Source: Bacillota bacterium
GTDB taxonomy: Bacteria; Bacillota; Clostridia; Lachnospirales; Lachnospiraceae
Assembly (NCBI GenBank): GCA_023414355.1
Contig: JAEZOB010000024.1
Coordinates: forward strand, 56,035 to 120,034
Length of the DNA stretch: 64,000 nucleotides
Direction of reading: 5' to 3'
Shown here one piece after another: positions 36,701-46,205 of this stretch (positions are counted from its first letter, which is position 1; every line of letters starts with the position of its first letter). A program made the translations under genes and the position numbers. The notes under the pieces are model-generated. The model saw nothing but the letters and a program-made list of their open reading frames with translations, was not told the DNA's origin and made no database searches.

Positions 36701-39700
36701 ATGGAAATAAAGAATACCTGGAATGAAGAAATTATGTATGATAAACAGCTTCTCACTGTGCTATCCTGTATCGGTGATGGATTAATTACGACAGATTTGC
36801 AGGGCAAGATCACATTTATGAACCCGGCTGCAGAAGACATCACCGGAGAGACCTTCGAAACAATCTGTGGGAAGCTGTTTGACGAAGTACTGCATCTTGC
36901 CAATGCAGATTCACTAAGAAAAATAAACAGTCCAATCAAACAAGCTCTGGAAACAGGCAAAACTGTTGGTCTGCCGAAAAACTCTGTAATCATCCTGGGA
37001 GATAGGGTGAAATATATTTCAGCAAGCTTTGCTCCGATCGTTCATGAGACAAGATCCTTAGGAGTCGTGGTTGTATTTCGTGAAATCACCAGAATCAAAA
37101 ATGAAGAAAAGGCATTATTAATTGAACGAGATAACCTGAAGGTCGTTTTTGAAGCTTCCCCCAGGGGCAAAGCCATTGTTGATAAGAATATGATAATCAG
37201 GAAAGCAAATGAAACGCTGCTGAAAGAGTTAAATAAGAAATATAAGGAGGTATTAGGAACACGCTTCGGCGAAGGAATAAGATGTCCCTACTGCATGGAA
37301 GGCGGCTGTGGAAAAACACCCTACTGTAATGAGTGTATGGTTTCTGCTTATGTAGGAAAAGTGTTTGAAACAGGGGAATCCTTTATTGGAGTAAACTGTG
37401 GCTATTGTGCCGACGAAGATTATCACGGCGGGAGCGTGTGGAGAAAATATGATTTCGTTCCGATCGAAATTGATCATGAACCCTGTGTCATGGTAGATGT
37501 GGAAAATGTTACGGAACAGAAAAGAAATGAAGAGACCCTGATTCGAGTCAATGATTTCTATATGCGGATGTTTGAAAATTTTCCTGCATATATCATTCGG
37601 ACCGATATCGAGGGAAATGTGATCTATATGAGCAATAATTGGGTTGAGCTGGTTGGAGATTTTATTGAAGGGAATATCGAAAAGGATTGGTTGGAGTATC
37701 TGCACCCCGATGACAAGGAGGAGTTTTTCAGGCTTCGAAGGAATGCTTATAAGAATTACAGGCCCTATGAGACGATCGTAAGAATCATGAGTAGTACAGG
37801 ACATTATCGATGGATTAATTTGTTTTTTCGCCCGGTCTATGGTATGGAAAATAGGATTGACGGATTTATCGGGATGGCCTTGGATATTCATGACAAGAAA
37901 GAAATGGAGGATGAGTTAGCCAACAGTGAGAGCAGATACCGGTCACTGTTCAAGAATATGCACGCTGGCTTTGCCTACCATAAAGCTTTATATCATGAAG
38001 ACGGAAGCCTTTGTGATCTTCAGTATTTCCTGGTCAATGATTCGTACAGAGATATGTTTCTCAATGGGAAAGAGAAGGCTGAGGGGCTGCTGTATTCAGA
38101 GATATTTCCGGAAGGTGCTGGCAATCTGACTAAAAACAGAGCGGCATTTGAGGAGGTGCTTAGAGAAGGAAAGAGTCTTCATTTTGATGAAATTTATAAT
38201 GATATTTTTGATAAATGGTATTCCTTTTCCTTGTTTAGCCCTGAGAAAGGATATTTAGCGGTTATCGTCAATGATATTGATGAAAAGAAAAAAGCAGATA
38301 TTCTACTCAAGCAGGCGAAGGAGCAGGCAGAAAAAGCAAATCAGGCAAAGAGTGAATTCCTGGCTAATATGAGCCATGAAATCCGTACTCCTGCCAATGG
38401 GATTGTCGGTATGATAGAACTTACACTGCTTACGAAACTTACCTATGAGCAGAAGGTTAATTTGTTGACAGCGAAAAACTGTGTGGATTCTCTGCTTAAT
38501 ATTATTAATGATATCCTGGATTTTTCGAAGATGGAAGCCGGAAAGATGGCAATAAAGAAAGAGAATTTCAATGTGAAAAAGCTTCTCGACGAGATCACGA
38601 AATCGCATTATTTCCGTGCAAATGAGAAGGGCTTGGATTTATTCTATGCCTTCTCCTCCAATATCAACCCGTATCTCATCGGTGATTCCTTCCGATTGCA
38701 GCAGATCTTGAATAATCTTATCAATAATGCGATCAAATTCACTGAGCAGGGATCCATTACCGTTGAGGTAAAAAGGCTGTCTTCTTCAGATGATATGATA
38801 GAACTGCAGTTTTCTGTGAAAGATACCGGGATCGGAATAGCACAGGAGGACATGGACCTGCTTTTCAAAAGCTTTAGTCAGGTGGATGGCTCCAATACGC
38901 GAAAATACGGCGGCACAGGACTGGGACTCGTAATCACAAAGCAACTTGTGGAGATTATGGGTGGCAGGATATGGGTCGAAAGTAAAAAGGGTGCCGGTAG
39001 TGTATTTGCATTTTCCATCCCTTTTGAAGTCGGTAAGCGAACGGAGGAAAAAAGAACTACGGAGATACTCACGCAGGACACCTCGATGAATAATAAAATT
39101 ATTCTCATCGTAGAGGATGACAGTGTCAATCAGCAAGTGATCTCCCGTATGCTGAAGGAAAAAGGCTGTCAGACGGATTTTGCCTGCAATGGATTGGAAG
39201 CTCTGGAAGCGTACGATAAAAAGGAGTATGATATCATCTTAATGGATATATTGATGCCAATTATGGATGGTGTCGAAGCAGCAAGGCTGATTCGTGAAAA
39301 AGAGGCGGGAAGAAAGCATACACCGATTATTGCGATTACAGCGCATGCTCTATTAGGAGACAGGGAGAGATTTCTAAAGCTTGGTATGGATGAATACATA
39401 GCAAAGCCGATTAAGATGGAAGAACTGTTCTTTACCCTTGACAAAGTTCTATTTAGGAAGCATAATCAGGAAGATGCAGAGGTTGAGGTGAAAATCACCG
39501 ATTATGGAATACTTATGACCAAGACCGGCAATAAGGCGGAATTGATTAGTAATCCGGTCATTATGAGAAAATTGATGACTGAAATTGAGAAGATGGACAC
39601 GGTAATTCAAGGCAGGGACTTCGAAAAAATCGAAAGATATGCGAATTTAATGAAGGAACTGTTTGATAAAATTGAGGCGACTGAATTGAAAAGTACTGCT

Positions 39701-39805
39701 TTTAGAATGGAGCTATCTGCAAGACGTGCTGATTATGAAGAAGTTGTAAGGTTTTCACAGCAGCTGAAAAGGGAGTGCGAGATATACAGAAAGACATTTG
39801 GTTAA
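36701..39805 (+). CDS. PAS-containing hybrid sensor histidine kinase, copy B (intact)
   Basis: 1034 aa, no membrane segments, cytoplasmic. PAS1 (about 15-125), PAS2 with a Cys cluster CPYCMEGGCGKTPYCNEC (about 185-205), PAS3 (about 280-400), PAS4 (about 405-530), HisKA with phospho-His in NMSHEIRTPANG (about 560), HATPase (DTGIGIA, KYGGTGLGLVI), receiver with Asp in IILMDILMP (about 850), then a helical C-terminal region resembling an HPt domain. There the usual His before x-x-K appears to be Asn (ANLMK). It follows the mcp in the operon. ATG 36701 after GAGGT is preferred to an upstream TTG. Confidence 0.92.
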   Translation: MEIKNTWNEEIMYDKQLLTVLSCIGDGLITTDLQGKITFMNPAAEDITGETFETICGKLFDEVLHLANADSLRKINSPIKQALETGKTVGLPKNSVIILGDRVKYISASFAPIVHETRSLGVVVVFREITRIKNEEKALLIERDNLKVVFEASPRGKAIVDKNMIIRKANETLLKELNKKYKEVLGTRFGEGIRCPYCMEGGCGKTPYCNECMVSAYVGKVFETGESFIGVNCGYCADEDYHGGSVWRKYDFVPIEIDHEPCVMVDVENVTEQKRNEETLIRVNDFYMRMFENFPAYIIRTDIEGNVIYMSNNWVELVGDFIEGNIEKDWLEYLHPDDKEEFFRLRRNAYKNYRPYETIVRIMSSTGHYRWINLFFRPVYGMENRIDGFIGMALDIHDKKEMEDELANSESRYRSLFKNMHAGFAYHKALYHEDGSLCDLQYFLVNDSYRDMFLNGKEKAEGLLYSEIFPEGAGNLTKNRAAFEEVLREGKSLHFDEIYNDIFDKWYSFSLFSPEKGYLAVIVNDIDEKKKADILLKQAKEQAEKANQAKSEFLANMSHEIRTPANGIVGMIELTLLTKLTYEQKVNLLTAKNCVDSLLNIINDILDFSKMEAGKMAIKKENFNVKKLLDEITKSHYFRANEKGLDLFYAFSSNINPYLIGDSFRLQQILNNLINNAIKFTEQGSITVEVKRLSSSDDMIELQFSVKDTGIGIAQEDMDLLFKSFSQVDGSNTRKYGGTGLGLVITKQLVEIMGGRIWVESKKGAGSVFAFSIPFEVGKRTEEKRTTEILTQDTSMNNKIILIVEDDSVNQQVISRMLKEKGCQTDFACNGLEALEAYDKKEYDIILMDILMPIMDGVEAARLIREKEAGRKHTPIIAITAHALLGDRERFLKLGMDEYIAKPIKMEELFFTLDKVLFRKHNQEDAEVEVKITDYGILMTKTGNKAELISNPVIMRKLMTEIEKMDTVIQGRDFEKIERYANLMKELFDKIEATELKSTAFRMELSARRADYEEVVRFSQQLKRECEIYRKTFG

Positions 39806-39849
39806 TCGAGTGGGGGATACTATACTGAGGAAGAAGGGTGGCTTAAATT

Positions 39850-40242
39850 GTGAGAGTATTAATTGTAGAAGACGACTATACCAGCAGGAGGTTTATGAGT
39901 AAGCTTCTTGCTGATTATGGAACAATTGATGTAGTTGTGGACGGATTAGAGGCACTGGATGCGTATCTGCTGGCGATGCAGGACAATCAGCCCTATGATC
40001 TGATTTGTCTGGATATTATGATGCCGAAGGTGGATGGTGTGAAGGTACTAAAAGCCATCAGGGATTATGAGACCTCGAAAGGCATGCTTCCTGAAAAAAG
40101 AGTCAAGGTTATCATGACGACCGCACTTCAGGATTCCCAGATGGTAAAACAATCCTTTGATATTGGCTGCGAAGCCTTTGCCTCGAAGCCAATCAATGTG
40201 AATCAGTTTCTTGAGGTAATGAGAAATTTAAAACTGATATAA
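39850..40242 (+). CDS. Single-domain response regulator (CheY-like), copy B
   Basis: 130 aa, GTG start. Receiver with IVEDDYTSRRFM, LICLDIMMPKVDG, MTTALQDSQM and SKPINVNQF. Last gene of chemosensory operon B. It lacks an output domain, so it acts by protein contact: on the flagellar switch, on a target elsewhere, or as a phosphate sink. Confidence 0.93.
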   Translation: MRVLIVEDDYTSRRFMSKLLADYGTIDVVVDGLEALDAYLLAMQDNQPYDLICLDIMMPKVDGVKVLKAIRDYETSKGMLPEKRVKVIMTTALQDSQMVKQSFDIGCEAFASKPINVNQFLEVMRNLKLI

Positions 40243-40256
40243 ACGATAAGAAAGCA

Positions 40257-40285
40257 TTTACGATTCGTAATAGGTACATTATAAT
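40257..40285 (+). promoter_or_regulatory. Possible promoter between the receiver gene and the PEP-synthase-like gene
   Basis: TTTACG and TATAAT are 17 bp apart. A terminator hairpin follows within 25 bp, so transcripts from here would meet it before the next gene. Confidence 0.45.
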
Positions 40286-40309
40286 ATATGTAACAGAAGA
40301 ATCGGGGAC

Positions 40310-40363
40310 AAAGGCGTTCCTATTAAATCTCATGGATGATGAATTTAATAGGAATGCCTTTCT
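40310..40363 (+). terminator. Terminator of chemosensory operon B
   Basis: A 19-nt stem (40310-40328 with 40343-40361, one G-T pair) is followed by CTTT. The arm core TTCCTATT is shared with the operon A terminator. Confidence 0.8.
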
Positions 40364-40386
40364 TTAAATGATCAGGAGGGAGAATT

Positions 40387-42966
40387 ATGGCGGCATTTGA
40401 AAAGATAAAATCGGGAATTGCCAATATGGATATTATTTTGGATCATATTCGTCTGGGAGATAATGTTGTTTTTCAGGTTACCTGTCTTGCGGATTTTGGG
40501 CGGATGGTTGAACCCTTTGTAACCCAGGCGATAGAAGATGGCAGAAACATGATTTACATCCGATTTTCAAATCACGAGCCGTTACTCACCCCCAGAAAGG
40601 GACTAAAGATATTTGAGTTGAATGCGAGTGAGGGTTTTGAGACTTTTACGGTAGTGTTACATGAAATTATCACGAGAGAGGGCTTGGAGGCATTTTATGT
40701 TTTTGATAGTCTGTCGGAGCTTCAGGTAAAATGGTCCACCGATCTTATGATGGGGAATTTCTTTTGCGTTACCTGCCCCTATCTCTTTGAGCTGGACACC
40801 GTAGCTTTTTTTCCTGTGATGAGAGGACACCATGATTTTGCGGCGATTGCACGTATTCAGGAGACTACACAGCTACTATTAGATATTTACTCGGATGATG
40901 TAAATGCCTATCTGCATCCAATCAAGGTCTGGAACCGTTATCTGCCGGATATGTTCCTTCCATACAGAATCAACCGGAACAATGAGCTTGAGCCTCTGGA
41001 GAACAGTGTTGATCTCGCGCAATACTACCGGCTTAGACATAAGGAACAGCAGGACCATTCAGAACAGAACATGGATAGCTACGAGAGATTCTTTCGAGGT
41101 GTTAAGGAAGCTTACAACCGTAACGAGCTGGGAGATAAAGACTTACAGAAGCTTTGCAGAAGCATGATGACCCATGACCATAGAATGTCCGCAATACTTC
41201 AGAAAGAATTTGCGCCGGAGGATTTCTTTTTTATCAAGGATCGAATGATCGGTACAGGAACAATCGGAGGAAAAGCATGTGGGATGCTGCTTGCCAGGAA
41301 GATGGTTGAAAATCATTTGCCCCAATATGCCGGATATATCGAACCTCAGGACTCCTTTTATATCGCAACGGATGTCTTCTACTCATACATTGTGGAAAAT
41401 AAGCTATGGAAATTGCGGATTATGCAGCGAAGTGAGGAGCATTATTTTGATAAGGCAGAAGAACTGGCAGGGGCAATCAGAACAGGACATTTTTCTGAAA
41501 GCATTCGTGCTCAGTTTCGAAGGATGCTCGATTATTTCGGGCAATTTCCAATTATTGTACGTTCCAGCAGCTTCCTGGAGGATGGTTATGGGAACGCTTT
41601 TGCCGGGAAGTATGAGTCCGTCTTTTGCGTCAATGCCTGCAGTCCCGAGGAGCGATTACTCCAATTTGAGAATGCGGTGCGTCGGGTGTATGCAAGTACG
41701 ATGGATAAATCTGCTTTGGAATACAGAAAGCAAAGAGGACTGGCAGGCTCTGACGAACAAATGGCAATACTGGTTCAACGTGTCAGCGGGACCAAGTTCG
41801 GAAGCTACTATGTGCCCTGTGCTGCAGGGGTGGGCTTTTCCTACAGCGTGTACCGATGGAGCAATGAGCTGAGTGAGGAAGCCGGTCTGCTACGTCTTGT
41901 GGCAGGACTCGGTACGAAGTCCGTGGATCGTACCGGGACAGATTATCCCAGACTGGTCAATCTGGATAAAGCAGAGGTTACGACCTTGAGCAGTATGGAG
42001 GAGAAGCATCGTTATTCTCAACGCAATCTGGATGTGATTAGCCTAAATAGAAATGAATTGGAAGAAATACCTGCAATCAAGCTTTTTACTGAATTGCCGG
42101 ATTGGTATATTGATTTGATCTGTGAACATGATTATGATATGGAAAGTGTTTTAGAGGAAAGAGGACAACATCGAAAGATTAGATTTATATCGTGTCAGGG
42201 AATTGTGAATAAGAATTACCTGATGAAGATGATGAAGGATATTTTAGCAATGCTGCAGGAGCATTATGGAAACCCGGTGGATATCGAGTACACTATGAAT
42301 TTCAGGCAGGACGGAGAATTTACGGTCAACCTTCTTCAGTGCAGACCATTATATGTATGGCAGAAGGCCTTGGGCACGAAGCTTCCTGGAATATCACAGG
42401 AACGGACGCTATTTCGAATAAACCGTACCTTTATGGGAAACAGTGCTATGCTGCCCATCGATATTGTAGTGATGGTTGATGCAGAGAAGTATTATCATTA
42501 CCCATATCATAAGAAAAGCTCCTTATGCAGGGTAATCTCTGATATCAATCAGTATTATAAGGAAAGCGGTAAGATCTTGATGCTTCTAAGCCCGGGCAGA
42601 ATTGGAACCTCCTCTCCGGAACTGGGTTTACCGGTTAATTTCTCGGATATATCGGGATTTAAGTTGATATGCGAATATGCGGATAGAAAGATTGGCTTTG
42701 TTCCGGAATTGTCCTATGGCAGCCATATGTTTCAGGACATCGTTGAAAGTGAGATGTTCTATGTGGCAATCATGGATTCACTACAGAGCGATGCAGAGAT
42801 TTTCCAAAAAGACCTGTTCGAAGAAGAAACTTCTCTATTAAACCAGATCTATCAGGATTCAGAAGCAGCTGAGATTGTAAAAGTTTATCAGACAGGTGAG
42901 AAAGCCTTAAAACTTTATGCAGATTTTGAGGAAAAAGTGGTTGTGTGCGGTTATGAATTAGGGTAA
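40387..42966 (+). CDS. KaiC-like/PEP-synthase-like (PPDK_N) fusion protein of unknown function
   Basis: 859 aa. The N-terminal third (about 15-215) has a RecA/KaiC-like layout, with a beta strand and GLEAFYVFDSLSELQ resembling Walker B, but no GxxxxGK(T/S) Walker A loop. The middle (about 290-660) matches the ATP-grasp domain of PEP synthase/PPDK: GTIGGKACGM, VRSSSFLEDGYGNAFAGKYESVF, ILVQRVSG and NLLQCRPL. The phospho-His swivel and PEP-binding domains of true PEP synthases are absent. The C-terminal 200 aa are unassigned. GGAGG lies before the ATG. Enzymatic activity cannot be told from sequence. Confidence 0.75.
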   Translation: MAAFEKIKSGIANMDIILDHIRLGDNVVFQVTCLADFGRMVEPFVTQAIEDGRNMIYIRFSNHEPLLTPRKGLKIFELNASEGFETFTVVLHEIITREGLEAFYVFDSLSELQVKWSTDLMMGNFFCVTCPYLFELDTVAFFPVMRGHHDFAAIARIQETTQLLLDIYSDDVNAYLHPIKVWNRYLPDMFLPYRINRNNELEPLENSVDLAQYYRLRHKEQQDHSEQNMDSYERFFRGVKEAYNRNELGDKDLQKLCRSMMTHDHRMSAILQKEFAPEDFFFIKDRMIGTGTIGGKACGMLLARKMVENHLPQYAGYIEPQDSFYIATDVFYSYIVENKLWKLRIMQRSEEHYFDKAEELAGAIRTGHFSESIRAQFRRMLDYFGQFPIIVRSSSFLEDGYGNAFAGKYESVFCVNACSPEERLLQFENAVRRVYASTMDKSALEYRKQRGLAGSDEQMAILVQRVSGTKFGSYYVPCAAGVGFSYSVYRWSNELSEEAGLLRLVAGLGTKSVDRTGTDYPRLVNLDKAEVTTLSSMEEKHRYSQRNLDVISLNRNELEEIPAIKLFTELPDWYIDLICEHDYDMESVLEERGQHRKIRFISCQGIVNKNYLMKMMKDILAMLQEHYGNPVDIEYTMNFRQDGEFTVNLLQCRPLYVWQKALGTKLPGISQERTLFRINRTFMGNSAMLPIDIVVMVDAEKYYHYPYHKKSSLCRVISDINQYYKESGKILMLLSPGRIGTSSPELGLPVNFSDISGFKLICEYADRKIGFVPELSYGSHMFQDIVESEMFYVAIMDSLQSDAEIFQKDLFEEETSLLNQIYQDSEAAEIVKVYQTGEKALKLYADFEEKVVVCGYELG

Positions 42967-42990
42967 AATGTGATCAGGATTGGAGATTAT

Positions 42991-44106
42991 ATGGATAACA
43001 GAACCCTATATGAAAGATTTGTATGTATCGGAGGAAACTGCCCGCTCACCTGCTGCAAAGGCTGGGAGATCACGGTTGATTCAGAGACCTATGATAAATG
43101 GAAAAGTGAATTTACAAAAGCGGATCATGTAAGACATACGATCTGTAAGAAGAAGTCCTCCGGCAAGACGGAGTATAAGATCAATATGGGGCAGGGCAAG
43201 AGCTGCCCCTATTTTAATGAAGATGGACTATGCAGGATTGTTATTAACGACGGCGAGGGGCATCTTCCGATTATCTGCAGGCAATTCCCGAGGATAATCA
43301 ATGAATACGAAGGCAGAAATGAGAAATCTCTCTCCTGTGCCTGTCCTGAGGTGGTTGATCTCCTGAGACTGGAAGGAGAGAAGCTACAGCTTTATTCATG
43401 GGAGGACAGCGGGGCCGTCGAAGAAGACATTCCTCTTAGGGAGATAAGAGAGGTGTTGCTTTCGATTCTAGCAACAAATGCTTTTTCCTTGAAGGACAGA
43501 CTTCTGCTTGGATTGATCCTGTTGTCGGAATGCATGAAAAAGGATAGCATAACAAAGAAAACATTCGAAAACTATCACAAAGAGAAGTATCTGAATGCTC
43601 TGCTTCGGTTATGGAGAGAGGGGGAGCCGGATATGATTGATGCCTGTATGGAACAGAATGAATTATTTTTGGATATTACAGAGAATTATCGTAAAGAGGA
43701 ATATTACAGAGGTTATCTGGAGCCTTTGGCTGAATATGCAGTGGAGTTGGATGTTCGGGAGATGGTCAAGATAAATCAGACTCTTGAAAGTGCATTCTCT
43801 GCTTATGACAGACTAATTGAACATAGTCTGCTGCTCAAAGTGTTTGGCGAGTGCATTGGCGACGAGATGGAAGATATCATGCAGGCTTTTCAGATGATAA
43901 TCCTGGAATTTACTATGCTGAGACATACGATGTCATTGATTACATTGATGCGCGGAGCCTTTGATTATGAGAATATCCGTAATTTCATCGTGATCTATTC
44001 CAGAATAATCGGCAATAATCCGGATGGAATGAAGGAGTTCTTTCAGGATAGCTTTGAGGAAGGAAGCTGGGATCCATGGTACTTTTTATTACTTTTAAGT
44101 CAATAA
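42991..44106 (+). CDS. FliB-like Cys-cluster protein (flagellin lysine-N-methylase family)
   Basis: 371 aa. The N-terminal Cys motifs (GGNCPLTCCKGW, GKSCPYFNEDGLCRI, ICRQFPR, LSCACPEV) are those of the CxxCxxCC/FliB family, whose named member methylates flagellin lysines and probably binds a metal cluster. The C-terminal two thirds are helical. ATG 42991 follows GGAG at 42982-42985; the frame opens 7 codons earlier. No flagellin gene is in the window. Confidence 0.8.
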   Translation: MDNRTLYERFVCIGGNCPLTCCKGWEITVDSETYDKWKSEFTKADHVRHTICKKKSSGKTEYKINMGQGKSCPYFNEDGLCRIVINDGEGHLPIICRQFPRIINEYEGRNEKSLSCACPEVVDLLRLEGEKLQLYSWEDSGAVEEDIPLREIREVLLSILATNAFSLKDRLLLGLILLSECMKKDSITKKTFENYHKEKYLNALLRLWREGEPDMIDACMEQNELFLDITENYRKEEYYRGYLEPLAEYAVELDVREMVKINQTLESAFSAYDRLIEHSLLLKVFGECIGDEMEDIMQAFQMIILEFTMLRHTMSLITLMRGAFDYENIRNFIVIYSRIIGNNPDGMKEFFQDSFEEGSWDPWYFLLLLSQ

Positions 44107-44131
44107 TCGGAGATAGAAAGGAAAACAACGA

Positions 44132-45262
44132 ATGATTAACAGCGAGATACTGGAAATAAGAAAGCAAATGAAACATGAAAACTGCTCAATCACAAAAGTT
44201 AGCGGCTGTTATGTGGATGGTGAGAAGACGGTCAAGACTAATTTCACGGAGTCCTTCCTATGTCTGCCGGAGGAGGAGACCTTTAAATACTTTGAGATAT
44301 TTAAGAAGACACTGTCGGGAGTTATCGGTAAAAACCTGATTAATATGGAATTCCCTTTGGAAACCGAATTCAATGGAGGGACACAGGAATTTTTACTTAA
44401 GCTAAGGGATAGTGAGTTAAAGGATGAGGCATTGCTGGAGGAATTCTATGAAAAAGTAATCCGGATGTATGATTATACCGGAAACTATCTGATACTTCTG
44501 GTTTATGCAGCATATGACATTCCCGGTAAGACCAACGATAAGCTGATGATGGAGGATGCCTCTGAGGAGGTATTCCGATACATACTTTGCTCCATCTGCC
44601 CTGTAAAGTTATCTAAGCCCGGACTAAGCTATAACGAGGAGATGAACCAGATTCAGAAAAGAATACAGGATTGGGTAGTAACCATGCCGGATCACGGTTT
44701 CCTGTTCCCCGCGTTTAATGATAGAAGTACGGACATTCACAGCGTATTATACTATGCCAAGGATTCGGAAGAGCTGCATGAGGATTTTGCCGATCAGCTG
44801 CTCGGCTGCCAGGTTCCGATGTCGGCGGGTGGACAGAAGGAGACCTTCCAGACGCTGATTAAAGAAACCCTCGGACAGGATTGTGAATATGAGATTGTTC
44901 GTAATATCCACGATAAATTAAATGATATTCTGGAAGAGCATAAGCTGAAAGAGATTGCAGAGCCTTTGATGTTAGACAAGACAGAGGTGAAGAGCCTTTT
45001 CGTGGAAAGCGGCGTGGAGGCGGAGCAGCTGGTGGAATTCGATCAGAATTATGATAAGATGGCTGGTGAGAATGTAGCTTTGCAGGCAGCAAATGTGATT
45101 AATACCCGAGTGTTCGAAGTGAAGACACCGGATGTCGTGATCAAGGTGAATCCGGAACGTACGGAGTTGGTTCAGACTAAGCTGGTAGACGGCAGAAGAT
45201 GTATTGTGATAGAGATTACTGATCAGGTGGAGGTTAACGGTATTGCCGTGAAACCGACCTAA
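44132..45262 (+). CDS. DUF4317-family protein
   Basis: 376 aa. I recognise the family as common in Lachnospiraceae; the function is unknown. It begins MINSEILEIRKQMKHENCSI, then GCYVDGEKTV. No signal peptide or TM segment is visible. It follows the FliB-like gene by 25 nt, AAAGGA precedes the ATG, and the two may be co-transcribed. Confidence 0.8.
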   Translation: MINSEILEIRKQMKHENCSITKVSGCYVDGEKTVKTNFTESFLCLPEEETFKYFEIFKKTLSGVIGKNLINMEFPLETEFNGGTQEFLLKLRDSELKDEALLEEFYEKVIRMYDYTGNYLILLVYAAYDIPGKTNDKLMMEDASEEVFRYILCSICPVKLSKPGLSYNEEMNQIQKRIQDWVVTMPDHGFLFPAFNDRSTDIHSVLYYAKDSEELHEDFADQLLGCQVPMSAGGQKETFQTLIKETLGQDCEYEIVRNIHDKLNDILEEHKLKEIAEPLMLDKTEVKSLFVESGVEAEQLVEFDQNYDKMAGENVALQAANVINTRVFEVKTPDVVIKVNPERTELVQTKLVDGRRCIVIEITDQVEVNGIAVKPT

Positions 45263-45366
45263 AGAAGGCACAGACATATGCGGAGATTGGGCTTAAATCA
45301 AGAATAATCATTGGATGAATAGGTACAAATGCTATAATTTACAGAGGATGATAGGAAGGGAAACTC

Positions 45367-46113
45367 ATGAGTAAAGTAGTTTATGCAATAGCACAGATAC
45401 AAACGCTGAGAGAGAATTTTGAAAAGAATCTCGAAAACCATATGAAGTATATTAAAGAAGCGGCAAGACAAAATGCTGGATTTATTCTTTTTCCTGAAAT
45501 GTCACTAACAGGTTATGAGAGAGAATTGGCCGCAAACCAGAGTCTTGAAGCTGAAGATGAAAGATTAAATGTTCTTGAGCAGGCGGCCACTGACTATCAG
45601 ATGGTTATCTCAGTAGGAGGTCCACTTCGGATCGATAACAGACTGTATATTGCTTCCTGGGTGTTTACACCGGAGGGAAAGCGGGAAATCTATATCAAGA
45701 GGTTTCTGCATCCCGGCGAGGAGTTGTTCTTTGAGAGCCGGGAGGATTATGCTCCGATGATCAAGTATCAGGGGGAAAGGATAGCCTTGGCAATATGCTT
45801 TGAACTTGAGGTGGACGAGCATATAAGAAGCGCAGTTGAAAGGGATGCAAGCATATATACCGCGAGCATTTTCTATTCTGATAATGGAACCTTGCATGGC
45901 TTGCAGCGCCTGCAGCAGCTGGCAAAGCATTATCATTTGCCTATCCTTATGTCTAATCACTGCGGTACCTGCTGGGGTATGAAAGCGGGAGGCTGTAGTA
46001 GCATCTGGTCCGCGGATGGAGAAATTGTCGCTTCGGCTGACGGCTTAACCCCTTCCCTTGTGATTGCAGAACAGACCGGGGATACCTGGCGCGGACGGGT
46101 ATTACAATTCTGA
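45367..46113 (+). CDS. Carbon-nitrogen hydrolase (nitrilase superfamily)
   Basis: 248 aa. The Glu-Lys-Cys triad is visible as LFPEMSLTGYE, YIKRFLHPGEE and ALAICFELEV. The fold is that of amidases/carbamoylases; the substrate is unknown. GGAAGGG lies before the ATG. It stands between the DUF4317 gene and the chrA pair. Confidence 0.88.
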   Translation: MSKVVYAIAQIQTLRENFEKNLENHMKYIKEAARQNAGFILFPEMSLTGYERELAANQSLEAEDERLNVLEQAATDYQMVISVGGPLRIDNRLYIASWVFTPEGKREIYIKRFLHPGEELFFESREDYAPMIKYQGERIALAICFELEVDEHIRSAVERDASIYTASIFYSDNGTLHGLQRLQQLAKHYHLPILMSNHCGTCWGMKAGGCSSIWSADGEIVASADGLTPSLVIAEQTGDTWRGRVLQF

Positions 46114-46205
46114 TTCTACAGGGATATTTCGCGGTGGAAGGGATAACTTCGCACAATAGATTCGAAATTTTGTACTTTTTATAGAAGAAACAGGAGGAAT
46201 ACTGA

